Shown in pieces: positions 1 through 5,551 of a stretch of 8,193 bases of DNA (position 1 is its first letter; the number at the start of each line of letters is the position of its first letter). Origin of the DNA: JBHHYS01 sp046757645 (GTDB taxonomy: Bacteria > Acidobacteriota > Terriglobia > Acidiferrales > 2-02-FULL-67-57); NCBI GenBank assembly GCA_046757645.1, contig JBHHYS010000105.1, positions 1-8,193 on the forward strand, given 5' to 3'. The notes under the pieces were generated by a model, which saw nothing but the letters and a program-made list of their open reading frames with translations, was not told the origin of the DNA and made no database searches. The position numbers were made by a program, and so were the translations under genes.

Positions 1-647
1 GACCCCTTTGAGCCTACGGGGCCGAAAAGGCCCTGCGACGCCTGGATGGCGTCGGTGACGTGAAGGTTGACCTCAAGAGTGGCCAGGCGGTGCTCACGCC
101 CCAGCCGGCGAGGAGCTTCGACCCAACAAAAATTGCCAAAGCAGTGAAGGATGCCGGCTTCAGCCCTGGCCCCATCGAAGTGACCGCGGTGGGAACGCTG
201 AAAAGCCAGGACGAATTGTTGCTCCTGGAGATGCCCGGCCCGGTGGGGCAATTCCTCCTAGCCGGCGGAGACAAGGCAGAGGAACTGAAAAAGCGTCAGG
301 ATTTGCTCAATCGACGCCTGCGGGTGAGGGGAACACTCCATCCCTACCACGCCGACCGCCCCCCCGGACTGAAGGTGGAATGGTATGAGATTCCGGCGAC
401 CGCGGCTCCGGCGACCCCCGAACCCGCACCCGGCAAGACGGTTACCCGGAGAGGGAAGTTGACCCCTGAGGGCGTCGAATGCCAGGCCTTTCGCACTACC
501 GATGGAGTGGTCTATACCCTTGTGGGGGATCTCAAAGGCTTCAAGGCCGGAGACCAAGCGTGTGTGACTGGCAGCGTGGCGGAAGTCTCCATTTGCATGC
601 AGGGCATCACCCTCGCGGTCAAGCGGATCAGCAAAACGTGCGATTGA
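1..647 (+). CDS. HMA (MerP-like) metal-binding protein, partial, probable selenoprotein with in-frame TGA
   Basis: The gene enters from the left edge. In the frame ending at the TGA stop 645-647, codons from position 3 read P-L-(TGA)-AYGAEKALRRLDGVGDVKVDLKSGQ, which is the first helix and following strands of an HMA ferredoxin-like domain. In MerP/CopZ relatives the second metal-ligand Cys lies eight residues before the Leu of a KAL-type segment, and the TGA at 9-11 is exactly there. The HMA part ends near position 190. Then come a linker and a region around 200-380 with beta character, a Pro/Ala-rich hinge, and a C-terminal beta domain (about 440-645) containing GVECQAFRTTDG and VAEVSICMQG. 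That domain resembles a small acidobacterial domain family (possibly DUF5818; recalled, not searched). Expected role: soft-metal binding or transfer. A GTG at 60 could start a 195-residue version, but it would lack the metal site and has no ribosome site. Alternatives are a pseudogene or a sequencing error. Confidence is high for the gene and moderate for Sec. Confidence 0.72.
9..54 (+). promoter_or_regulatory. Candidate bacterial SECIS: UGA plus two tandem hairpins
   Basis: Hairpin A pairs 17-23 with 29-35 (seven pairs, one G-U) around the loop GAAAA. Hairpin B pairs 36-42 with 48-54 (seven Watson-Crick pairs) around the loop UGGAU. The loop of B starts 31 nt after the TGA at 9-11 and has a G among its first two bases, matching the usual bacterial SECIS description (apical loop about 16-37 nt from UGA, G near the loop start). 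The loop of A is only 12 nt away, too close for this TGA. GC-rich coding DNA forms hairpins by chance, so this is support and not proof. Confidence 0.5.
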
Positions 648-692
648 AGAGCGCCTGACGGCACACGCAGCCGTTTCTCCACGAACCACACC

Positions 693-724
693 GTAGCTCC
701 TCGGGGCTACCTAGCCTCCTTTTT
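693..724 (+). terminator. Probable intrinsic terminator after the HMA gene
   Basis: Two mutually exclusive hairpins share this stretch. The one at 703-718 has a GGGGCT-type stem, a 4-nt loop and then a T-run at 720-724. The other at 693-710 is a seven-pair stem with loop CTCG. A second T-run follows at 732-736. The site lies 45-75 bases after the stop of the HMA gene and just before the next promoter, which fits a transcription stop. Confidence 0.5.
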
Positions 725-751
725 GTGGGCCTTTTTGCCTTGAGAAAAGGG

Positions 752-780
752 TTGACAACCGCGGGTTTATATTCTAAGAT
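752..780 (+). promoter_or_regulatory. Sigma-70-type promoter of the arsR-like gene
   Basis: A perfect -35 box TTGACA (752-757) is separated by 17 bases from TAAGAT (775-780, four of six matches to the -10 consensus). The predicted start of transcription is about 786-789, on or next to the ATG at 789. There is no room for a Shine-Dalgarno site, so the mRNA should be leaderless or nearly so. Confidence 0.7.
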
Positions 781-789
781 GTGAATGTA
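768..789 (+). promoter_or_regulatory. Candidate ArsR operator, imperfect inverted repeat over the -10
   Basis: TATATTC at 768-774 and GAATGTA at 783-789 form an inverted repeat (six of seven positions pair) with an 8-base spacer. It overlaps the -10 box and the start of transcription, where ArsR/SmtB repressors normally bind to repress themselves. The assignment rests on position and symmetry only. Confidence 0.4.
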
Positions 790-1178
790 TGCAACTGAGC
801 CTGGAGCGGCCCAAAGAGCTTTTTGCCGTGCTGGGGGAGCGCCTGCGCTTGCGGCTGGCTTGCTGCCTGCTGGCCGTGAAGGAGGGCCTCTGTGTCTGCG
901 AGCTGGTGGACGCCCTCCGGGTATCTCAGCCCAATGTCAGCCGGCACCTGAAGCTGATGAAGGCCGCCGACCTGGTCGAAGAGCGCCGCGAGGGCCGCTG
1001 GGTGTATTACCGGCTGAAGGGCGCTGACCATCCCTTCTTCGACAACCTGCGCTGTTGTCTGGAGACGGTCTGTTGCTGCGGCGACATCCAGGCGGATTTG
1101 CGGCGGCTGCGGGCGCGGCTGAAGCTCCGCCGCGGCGGCACGTGTGTGGTGGGAATACAAGAAAAGCGACGGCGCTAG
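789..1178 (+). CDS. ArsR/SmtB-family metalloregulator, Cys-rich
   Basis: A 129-residue protein of normal family length. Residues about 34-76 carry the winged helix-turn-helix: LCVCELVDALRVSQPNVSRH, then LKLMKAADLVEERREGRWVYYRL for the recognition helix and wing. Cys35-Val-Cys37 lies in the helix position used by E. coli ArsR for As(III)/Sb(III) (the CVC pair before the DNA-reading helix). Further thiols occur as Cys25-Cys26, Cys89-Cys90, Cys95-Cys96-Cys97 in the C-terminal helix, and Cys119. Such a protein should repress its own promoter until a thiophilic metal or metalloid binds. The ATG at 789 is chosen because it opens the conserved frame; another ATG at 785 is in a different frame. It is probably translated from a leaderless message. 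The inducer cannot be fixed: As(III), Cd, Pb, Bi or Hg are all possible. A small Cys-rich reading frame follows on the same strand. Confidence 0.9.
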   Translation: MQLSLERPKELFAVLGERLRLRLACCLLAVKEGLCVCELVDALRVSQPNVSRHLKLMKAADLVEERREGRWVYYRLKGADHPFFDNLRCCLETVCCCGDIQADLRRLRARLKLRRGGTCVVGIQEKRRR

Positions 1179-1180
1179 TG

Positions 1181-1201
1181 CGCCTGCCCGTTCGGCAGGC
1201 G
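1181..1201 (+). other. Perfect 8-bp hairpin between arsR-like gene and micro-ORF
   Basis: CGCCTGCC (1181-1188) pairs fully with GGCAGGCG (1194-1201) around a 5-nt loop. It begins two bases after the arsR-like stop. There is no T-run, so it is unlikely to be an efficient intrinsic terminator. It could instead set the ratio of regulator to downstream message, or protect the message end. Function is inferred from placement. Confidence 0.45.
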
Positions 1202-1221
1202 GGTGCCGGGAAAGGAGGCCG

Positions 1222-1272
1222 ATGATGTGTCCCTGCTGTCCTGGGCCCTGTTGCCCGGATGACTGCTGCTAG
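1222..1272 (+). CDS. Cys-rich micropeptide, 16 residues, candidate metal ligand
   Basis: Translation from ATG 1222 gives MMCPCCPGPCCPDDCC and then TAG (1270-1272). Seven of 16 residues are Cys, arranged as C-x-CC, CC and CC, with Pro/Gly between and an Asp pair before the last two Cys. A strong Shine-Dalgarno site, AAAGGAGG at 1211-1218, lies 3 bases before the first ATG and 6 before the second (1225), so the second may be the true start (15 residues). It sits 43 bases after the arsR-like stop on the same strand, and the next gene is convergent, so it cannot be a leader peptide for a downstream gene. I know no family for it. The composition suggests thiolate binding of the metal sensed by the neighbouring regulator. 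Chance occurrence in GC-rich DNA is the alternative, but the ribosome site and Cys clustering argue against that. Confidence 0.55.
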   Translation: MMCPCCPGPCCPDDCC

Positions 1273-1429
1273 GCGGTCATGAATCGGGGAAGCCTGCTGG
1301 CTAACCCGTCGGGCCGGCCCGCCGCCTGCCCCGCGCGTCCCAGCGGGGAAGCTCAAAGCGCGTCGGTGGGCAACCCGGCGGTGGAGTGGAGCGGCCGAGC
1401 CACTCCCGGCCGGCACGACCCCCCTGAGC
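1273..1429. other. Convergent intergenic region with GC-rich hairpin
   Basis: This region lies between the + strand regulator unit and the - strand amidohydrolase. A seven-pair inverted repeat, GGAGTGG (1383-1389) and CCACTCC (1400-1406), with a 10-base loop could end transcription from either side, but neither side has a clear T-run. The frame in register with the micropeptide stays open past 1279, but its sequence is low-complexity Pro/Arg/Ser/Gly typical of GC-rich noise. I see no further gene here. Confidence 0.35.
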
Positions 1430-3253
1430 CTATTTTGCCTTTTGGGCTTCGGCGGCTTTGTCGTAAACGATGCGGCCGTCGAAGATGGTATAGAGCACCT
1501 GGGTATCGAGTAGCTCTTCCGGCGGGCGGGAAAGAATATCGCGGTCGAGCACGACCAGATCCGCCAGCTTCCCCTCCTTGATTGACCCTTTGATGTTCTC
1601 CTCGAAGCTGGCGTAGGCGTTGTTGAGGGTATAGAAGCGGATGGCTTCTTCGACCGAGAGGCGCTGCGCGGGGAACCAGCCCCCGGGCGGTTGGCCCTGG
1701 AGAGTCTTACGGGTGACGGCGGCGTAGATACCGAGCAAGGGATTGATGGGGTAGAGGGAGGCGTGGGTGCCGGGCCAGTCGGAGCCAAACGACATCGTGG
1801 CGCCCCCCTCAATGAGCGACCGAAAGGCATAGGCGCCCCGGGCGCGTTCGTGCCCGATGCGCTCCTCCATCCAGCGCATGTCGTCGATGGTGTGGTAGGG
1901 CTGGACTTCGGCGATCAGGCCAAGGGCGCCGAAGCGGGCGAGGTCGTCCGGGCGGACAACCTGAGCGTGCACCACGCGGAAGCGCCGGTCGCGCGGGGGA
2001 CTTTCCTCAAAGACCCGCTCATAGGTGTCGAGCAGGTGGCGGTTGGCGCGGTCGCCGATGGCGTGCACGGTGACGGTAAAGCCGGCGAGGTCTGCCTCTT
2101 TGATCAGCCGATAGAGGTTGCCCTCGGGAAACATCACTTCGCGCAGCCGGCCGTAGTTCTCGGGCTGGTGCTCATAGGGCTGGAAGAAGAGCGCCGTGGA
2201 GTTGCCCATGATGCCGTCCACCCAGGCTTTCAGCCCGCCCAGGCGAATGTACTGGTCGCCCCAGCCGCCCGAGGCGGGGGGGATGCGGTAGAGGCGGATG
2301 TAGTCGCGCACCCGCTCCCACTCACTGAGCGGCATGCGCGCCCAGACGCGCAGCGTGAGCTCCTTGTTCTTTTGCAGCTCTTTGAGGAGTTCGAGTTGCT
2401 CAAAGTCGGCCACGTTGTCGTGGATGGAAGTGACGCCCCAGCGCCGGGCCTCCTCCAGGGCCCACCGGGCTTCTGCCAGGCGCTGCTCGCGGCTGGGCGC
2501 GGGAATAACCGCCTCCACCAGTTTGTACGCCTCGCCAAGCAGCAAGCCAGTAGGCTCGCCCGTGGAATAGCGGAGTATCCAGCCCCCCTCCGGATTGGGC
2601 GTGTCGCGGGTAATACCGGCGGCTTGGAGGGCGAGTGAGTTGGCCAGGAAGAGCTGCTGGTCGAAGCGGCTGATCAAGGCGGGGTGGTCCCCGGTCACCG
2701 GATCGATCAGCTCTTTGCCGGGGAGAAACTTCTCTTGCGCCCCGCGCTGGGCTTCGGTTGCTGTGGCAGCCGGCCCGCCCGCTGAGCCCTGGCTCCATTG
2801 CTCGTAGGCACCCCAATCGCCTCCCACCAGCCAAGCCCCACCGGGCAGGCGCCGGGCCGCTTCGGCCACCCGAGCGCGGAAGCTTTCCGCGTCGTCGACG
2901 TCGAGCAGGTTCAGCCCCAGCAGCCGCCGGCCCGCGGCGGCGAAGTGGGTGTGGTTGTCAATGAACCCGGGCAGCACCAGCTTGCCCCGCAGGTTGATCA
3001 CCCGGGTGTACTCTCCCAGCACCAACCGGCTGACCTCCTCGCTGGTGCCCACCCTAATGATGCGGTTGCCCCGGAGGGCAACCGCCTGCGCCTCGGGTTG
3101 CTCCTCTTCAAGCGTCCACACCTTGGCGTTGAGCAAGACGATGTGGGCGGGACGAGCCGGAATGGGTGGGGGCTCAGGCTCCGGTTCCTGGGCCGGCACG
3201 ACCGCGGCCAGCCCGGTGAGAATAACCAGGAAACAGATGACATGCAGGCGCAT
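1430..3253 (-). CDS. Exported YtcJ-like amidohydrolase (amidohydrolase family 3)
   Basis: A 607-residue metal-dependent hydrolase of the TIM-barrel amidohydrolase superfamily. Residues 1-21 form a signal peptide (short basic start, hydrophobic core, ending near VVPAQ), followed by a Glu/Pro linker, so the enzyme acts in the periplasm or outside. The N-terminal beta-sandwich part shows HIVLLNAKVWTL. The metal motif DNHTH places His101 and His103 on barrel strand 1. HDN at 278-280, LKAWVDG around Lys342, VHAIGD (His397), VHAQ (His429) and SDWP (Asp492) are the later family motifs. The C-terminal GKLADLVVLDRDI closes the fold. Substrate is unknown; relatives act on amides and related C-N bonds, and many are uncharacterised. 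The ATG at 3251-3253 is preceded by AGGAGG about 12 bases upstream, a rather long spacing. The LPPGL-repeat gene lies upstream on the same strand with a 93-base gap, so co-transcription is possible but not shown. Confidence 0.92.
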   Translation of the reverse strand: MRLHVICFLVILTGLAAVVPAQEPEPEPPPIPARPAHIVLLNAKVWTLEEEQPEAQAVALRGNRIIRVGTSEEVSRLVLGEYTRVINLRGKLVLPGFIDNHTHFAAAGRRLLGLNLLDVDDAESFRARVAEAARRLPGGAWLVGGDWGAYEQWSQGSAGGPAATATEAQRGAQEKFLPGKELIDPVTGDHPALISRFDQQLFLANSLALQAAGITRDTPNPEGGWILRYSTGEPTGLLLGEAYKLVEAVIPAPSREQRLAEARWALEEARRWGVTSIHDNVADFEQLELLKELQKNKELTLRVWARMPLSEWERVRDYIRLYRIPPASGGWGDQYIRLGGLKAWVDGIMGNSTALFFQPYEHQPENYGRLREVMFPEGNLYRLIKEADLAGFTVTVHAIGDRANRHLLDTYERVFEESPPRDRRFRVVHAQVVRPDDLARFGALGLIAEVQPYHTIDDMRWMEERIGHERARGAYAFRSLIEGGATMSFGSDWPGTHASLYPINPLLGIYAAVTRKTLQGQPPGGWFPAQRLSVEEAIRFYTLNNAYASFEENIKGSIKEGKLADLVVLDRDILSRPPEELLDTQVLYTIFDGRIVYDKAAEAQKAK

Positions 3254-3315
3254 TCGGCGATCGGCCCTCCTAGTGGGATGGTGGGCGCGGGCGGACGAGC
3301 TTACTTCATTTCGTG

Positions 3316-3332
3316 CCGGGGACGCACCCCGG
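3316..3332 (-). other. GC-rich hairpin between two - strand genes
   Basis: CCGGGG (3316-3321) and CCCCGG (3327-3332) form a perfect six-pair stem with a 5-base loop, 15 bases after the stop of the LPPGL-repeat gene. No T-run follows on the - strand, so it is a weak terminator at best. It may instead be a processing or stabilising hairpin. Confidence 0.35.
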
Positions 3333-3346
3333 TCCTTTCCCGGTCA

Positions 3347-3877
3347 TTACTCTTTCGACCGGCGGGGGACGACGTCCTGGATGATGTCAAGGATCTTGCC
3401 GGTGCGTTCCTCCAACAGGATGACGTTGCCGGCCACCACCACCCGCCTCACCCCCTTGCCCGTCTGGGGTAGCCTGCTTTCCAACTCTTGCGGCAGCGGC
3501 TGGAGGCGCTTCTGCAGCCCGGGGGGCAATGTGCCGTTCTTCTCCAGGTGGCGTTGAAGGCCGGGGGGAAGCTGTTCGCGCTTGGCCAGTCCCGGCGGCA
3601 AACCTTGCAAGTTGGCCTTGTTGGCGAACCAGTCGCGGATCTTCTTTTCTTGTTTTTTGCCGAACGCCCGGCGTGGCGCGGCCCGCCCCTCGCGCTCCTC
3701 GTCGGCTTCTCTCTTTGCCCTTTCGCCCCCCTTGCCCTTCTGGCCTTTTTCGGCGGACCGGCCTGCGGTCTCCGGTTTGCCTTTGGCGGCGCCTTGGCCC
3801 CGGCCCTGGGCGGCTGCCGCCGGCAGGGAAAGGGCCAGGGCGAAAGCGGCAACGAGTGCCCACTGCATCCGTCTCAT
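3347..3877 (-). CDS. Exported basic protein with LPPGL repeats (RcnB/CigR-like)
   Basis: A 176-residue protein with a signal peptide at 1-23 (MRRMQWALVAAFALALSLPAAAA then QG), so it is periplasmic or secreted. Residues 24-80 are a highly charged Lys/Glu/Arg/Gly stretch, probably disordered. Three LPPGL motifs follow at 93-97, 103-107 and 117-121, in the pattern LPPGLAKREQLPPGLQRHLEKNG. The C-terminal strands VRRVVVAGNVILLEERTGKILDIIQDV match the ending seen in small periplasmic proteins annotated as RcnB or CigR-like. RcnB influences Ni/Co efflux in E. coli and CigR is an anti-virulence factor in Salmonella; neither role can be assigned here. No Cys and only one His are present, so direct metal binding is not obvious. 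The ATG at 3875-3877 has AAGGAG seven bases upstream. The CDF gene lies upstream on the same strand. Confidence 0.75.
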   Translation of the reverse strand: MRRMQWALVAAFALALSLPAAAAQGRGQGAAKGKPETAGRSAEKGQKGKGGERAKREADEEREGRAAPRRAFGKKQEKKIRDWFANKANLQGLPPGLAKREQLPPGLQRHLEKNGTLPPGLQKRLQPLPQELESRLPQTGKGVRRVVVAGNVILLEERTGKILDIIQDVVPRRSKE

Positions 3878-3896
3878 TTTCCCACTCCTTGTTAGT

Positions 3897-3938
3897 GACG
3901 GGACCGATTACGATAAAGTCCCGTCCACTCTATGCCAC
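3897..3938 (-). promoter_or_regulatory. Candidate promoter with 8-bp inverted repeat flanking the -10
   Basis: GACGGGAC (3897-3904) and GTCCCGTC (3918-3925) are perfect inverted arms 13 bases apart, 20-48 bases upstream of the LPPGL-protein start. On the - strand a weak -35 (GTGGCA, 3938-3933) and -10 (TATCGT, 3915-3910) with a 17-base spacer can be drawn, with the -10 inside the repeat spacer. The repeat could be an operator or, if transcribed, a 5' hairpin. The promoter boxes match only four of six positions each. Confidence 0.35.
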
Positions 3939-4003
3939 TAAGATGCGGGAAAGCAACTGGAGGCTGGTAGGAAATTAGTACTGGTAGAGCAAGGAGGCAA
4001 GAA

Positions 4004-5449
4004 TTAGCGCACGTCGGGAGGCTCGGTGTGGATGGTGAGGCGGAAGAGCTGGGGAAAGTGGCGCAGGGTGCGGGCTTCGAGTTCCTGGGTGAGGTCGTGG
4101 ACGCGGCGGATGGGAAGGCCGGCGTCGAGGGTGGCATGCCAGGAGGCGACGATCTTGCCTTCCACCTGACGCACCTGGACATCGTGGCAGTCGAGCAGCT
4201 CGGGGAAGTGGTAGGGGGCGTCGCGCAGGTGAGCTTCCAGGGCACGGGCCAGCTCTTCCAGTTCCGCCGCCGGAACCACTTCCCGCCCCAGGGTCTCAAT
4301 GTGGGTGTTGATCTGCGACACCTGGGGGAGTTCGCGGTAGATCTCTTGTTCCACCCGGTCCGCCAGGGTGTGCGCCGCGCCCAGGGTAAGCGTCTCATCA
4401 ACTTCCGCATCGAGCTCGAGGATCAAGCGGCCCGGCTCTCCGGGGCCCTCCCGCACCTGATGGGCCGAAAGTTCGTGCACCAGCAAGTTATGCCGCTGGG
4501 CGATGGCGCGCACCTGGTCAAAGAGGTTTTCGCCGGCGGGGGCGCGAGGCTCCATGTGGACCATCACGTCGGTCGGCCCCAGCAGGTTGCGCACCGCCTC
4601 CTCGACTTCATCCGAGATGCTGTGCACCCGTTCGAAAGGAATGGTGCGGGGGACGGCGATGGTGACGTCCACGAAGGTGCGGGTGCCGGCGCGGCGGGTG
4701 CGCACCCGGTCCACACTCAAGACGCCTTCGACGGTGGCGGCGGCCGCTTCCACTTGCGCCCGCAGGCCCGCGGGGGCGGCGTCCAGCAGCACGTCCACGG
4801 TCCGCTTCCCCAGGCGCACGCTGATCCAGACGACGATGCCGGCCACGACGAGCGCCGCGATGGGATCGGCAGCGCGGAGGCCGGGCCAGCCGAGCCGGTC
4901 CGCGAGCAGCACCCCCAACAGGCCGAGGATCACGACCGAAGAGCTCCAGACGTCGGTGCGAAAATGCAGCGCATCGGCTTCCAGCGCCTGCGAGTTGTAC
5001 TTGCGCGCCACCCGAGCCAGGGCGCGGGCGCGCGCGTTATCAATCGCGATAGAGACCCCCATGACCGCAAAGGCCCAAACGGAAGGTTCGACCGGCACCG
5101 CTTTGAAGAAGAGCCGGTGAACCGCTTCCCAAACAATCCAGGCGCAGGCGATGAGCAGCAGGCCGGTTTCGAGGAAGGCGGCAAAGTTTTCAAACTTGCC
5201 GTGGCCGTACTGGTGGTCGGCATCCGCCGGCCGGTCGGAGACGCGCACAGAGAAGTAGGTAATGGCGGCGGCCACCAAGTCGAGGCCGGAGTGGGCGGCT
5301 TCCGAGAGCACCCCCAGGCTGTGTGTAGAAAGGCCGACGGCCGTCTTCAAGGTCACCAGCAGCAGCGCGGCCAGCAGGCTCGTCAGCGCCACACTCTTCT
5401 TTTCGCGCTGTTCCTCCGTGAGGGCGAATTGTTCGGCGACGGTGCTCAA
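4004..5449 (-). CDS. CDF-family metal efflux transporter with three C-terminal domains
   Basis: A cation diffusion facilitator of 481 residues if started at the TTG 5449-5447. Six TM segments lie near 19-40, 45-67, 89-111, 122-140, 165-184 and 193-213. The transport site is HSGLD in TM2 (His53, Asp57) and HFRTD in TM5 (His162, Asp166), the HD/HD arrangement of ZitB-type Zn/Cd exporters. The YGHGKFE motif follows TM2. The family exchanges cytoplasmic divalent metal for protons. Usual length is about 300 residues; the extra length comes from what look like three tandem ferredoxin-like dimerisation domains (about 221-302, 309-387, 396-478), ending in MVHMEP, NTHIET and TIHTEP. An in-frame ATG at 5653 would give 549 residues but overlaps the divergent gene and adds non-family sequence. 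With TTG the His53 position fits ZitB numbering well. No Shine-Dalgarno site precedes it; a GTG 19 codons further in is the other choice but would clip TM1. Confidence 0.88.
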   Translation of the reverse strand: MSTVAEQFALTEEQREKKSVALTSLLAALLLVTLKTAVGLSTHSLGVLSEAAHSGLDLVAAAITYFSVRVSDRPADADHQYGHGKFENFAAFLETGLLLIACAWIVWEAVHRLFFKAVPVEPSVWAFAVMGVSIAIDNARARALARVARKYNSQALEADALHFRTDVWSSSVVILGLLGVLLADRLGWPGLRAADPIAALVVAGIVVWISVRLGKRTVDVLLDAAPAGLRAQVEAAAATVEGVLSVDRVRTRRAGTRTFVDVTIAVPRTIPFERVHSISDEVEEAVRNLLGPTDVMVHMEPRAPAGENLFDQVRAIAQRHNLLVHELSAHQVREGPGEPGRLILELDAEVDETLTLGAAHTLADRVEQEIYRELPQVSQINTHIETLGREVVPAAELEELARALEAHLRDAPYHFPELLDCHDVQVRQVEGKIVASWHATLDAGLPIRRVHDLTQELEARTLRHFPQLFRLTIHTEPPDVR

Positions 5450-5459
5450 ATCAGCACCG
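5440..5459 (-). promoter_or_regulatory. 7-bp hairpin enclosing the CDF start codon
   Basis: CGGTGCT (5440-5446) and AGCACCG (5453-5459) are perfect inverted arms with a 6-base spacer. The proposed TTG start of the CDF gene (5449-5447) lies in that spacer, so in the mRNA the start codon would be in a hairpin loop. It could limit initiation or be a protein operator. Confidence 0.4.
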
Positions 5460-5475
5460 GGGCCGGCTACGCTTC

Positions 5476-5506
5476 TTGCCGTGCCCCGTCCCCAGAATGA
5501 TATAAC
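5476..5506 (+). promoter_or_regulatory. Weak sigma-70-like promoter for the SRPBCC gene
   Basis: TATAAC (5501-5506) matches five of six -10 positions. TTGCCG (5476-5481) is a possible -35 at a long 19-base spacing. The opposite strand of the same spot reads TTATAT and may serve as the -10 of the divergent CDF gene, so the two genes could share this AT-rich island in an otherwise GC-rich 100-base gap. Confidence 0.35.
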
Positions 5507-5551
5507 AAAGGCTTCTTCAGTGCCCGCTGGCGGCGGAGAAAAGGAGAGGTG

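Noticed and set aside
785..1027. 80-codon frame starting at the ATG 785
   Set aside because: It is a +1 shadow of the arsR-like gene with Gly/Arg/Pro-rich noise; the frame from 789 has full family similarity.
1273..1429. Possible cobalamin-type or other riboswitch in the GC-rich convergent gap
   Set aside because: No conserved riboswitch core is visible and no gene lies downstream on either strand for it to control.
1279..1581. 100-codon + strand frame in register with the micropeptide, which might be read through the TAG
   Set aside because: Its sequence is low-complexity and runs into the antisense of the amidohydrolase; there is no ribosome site or family similarity.
4028..5500. Long + strand reading frame of 490 codons
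   Set aside because: It is the antisense of the CDF gene, rich in Gly/Arg/His with no family pattern, and exists because of high GC content.
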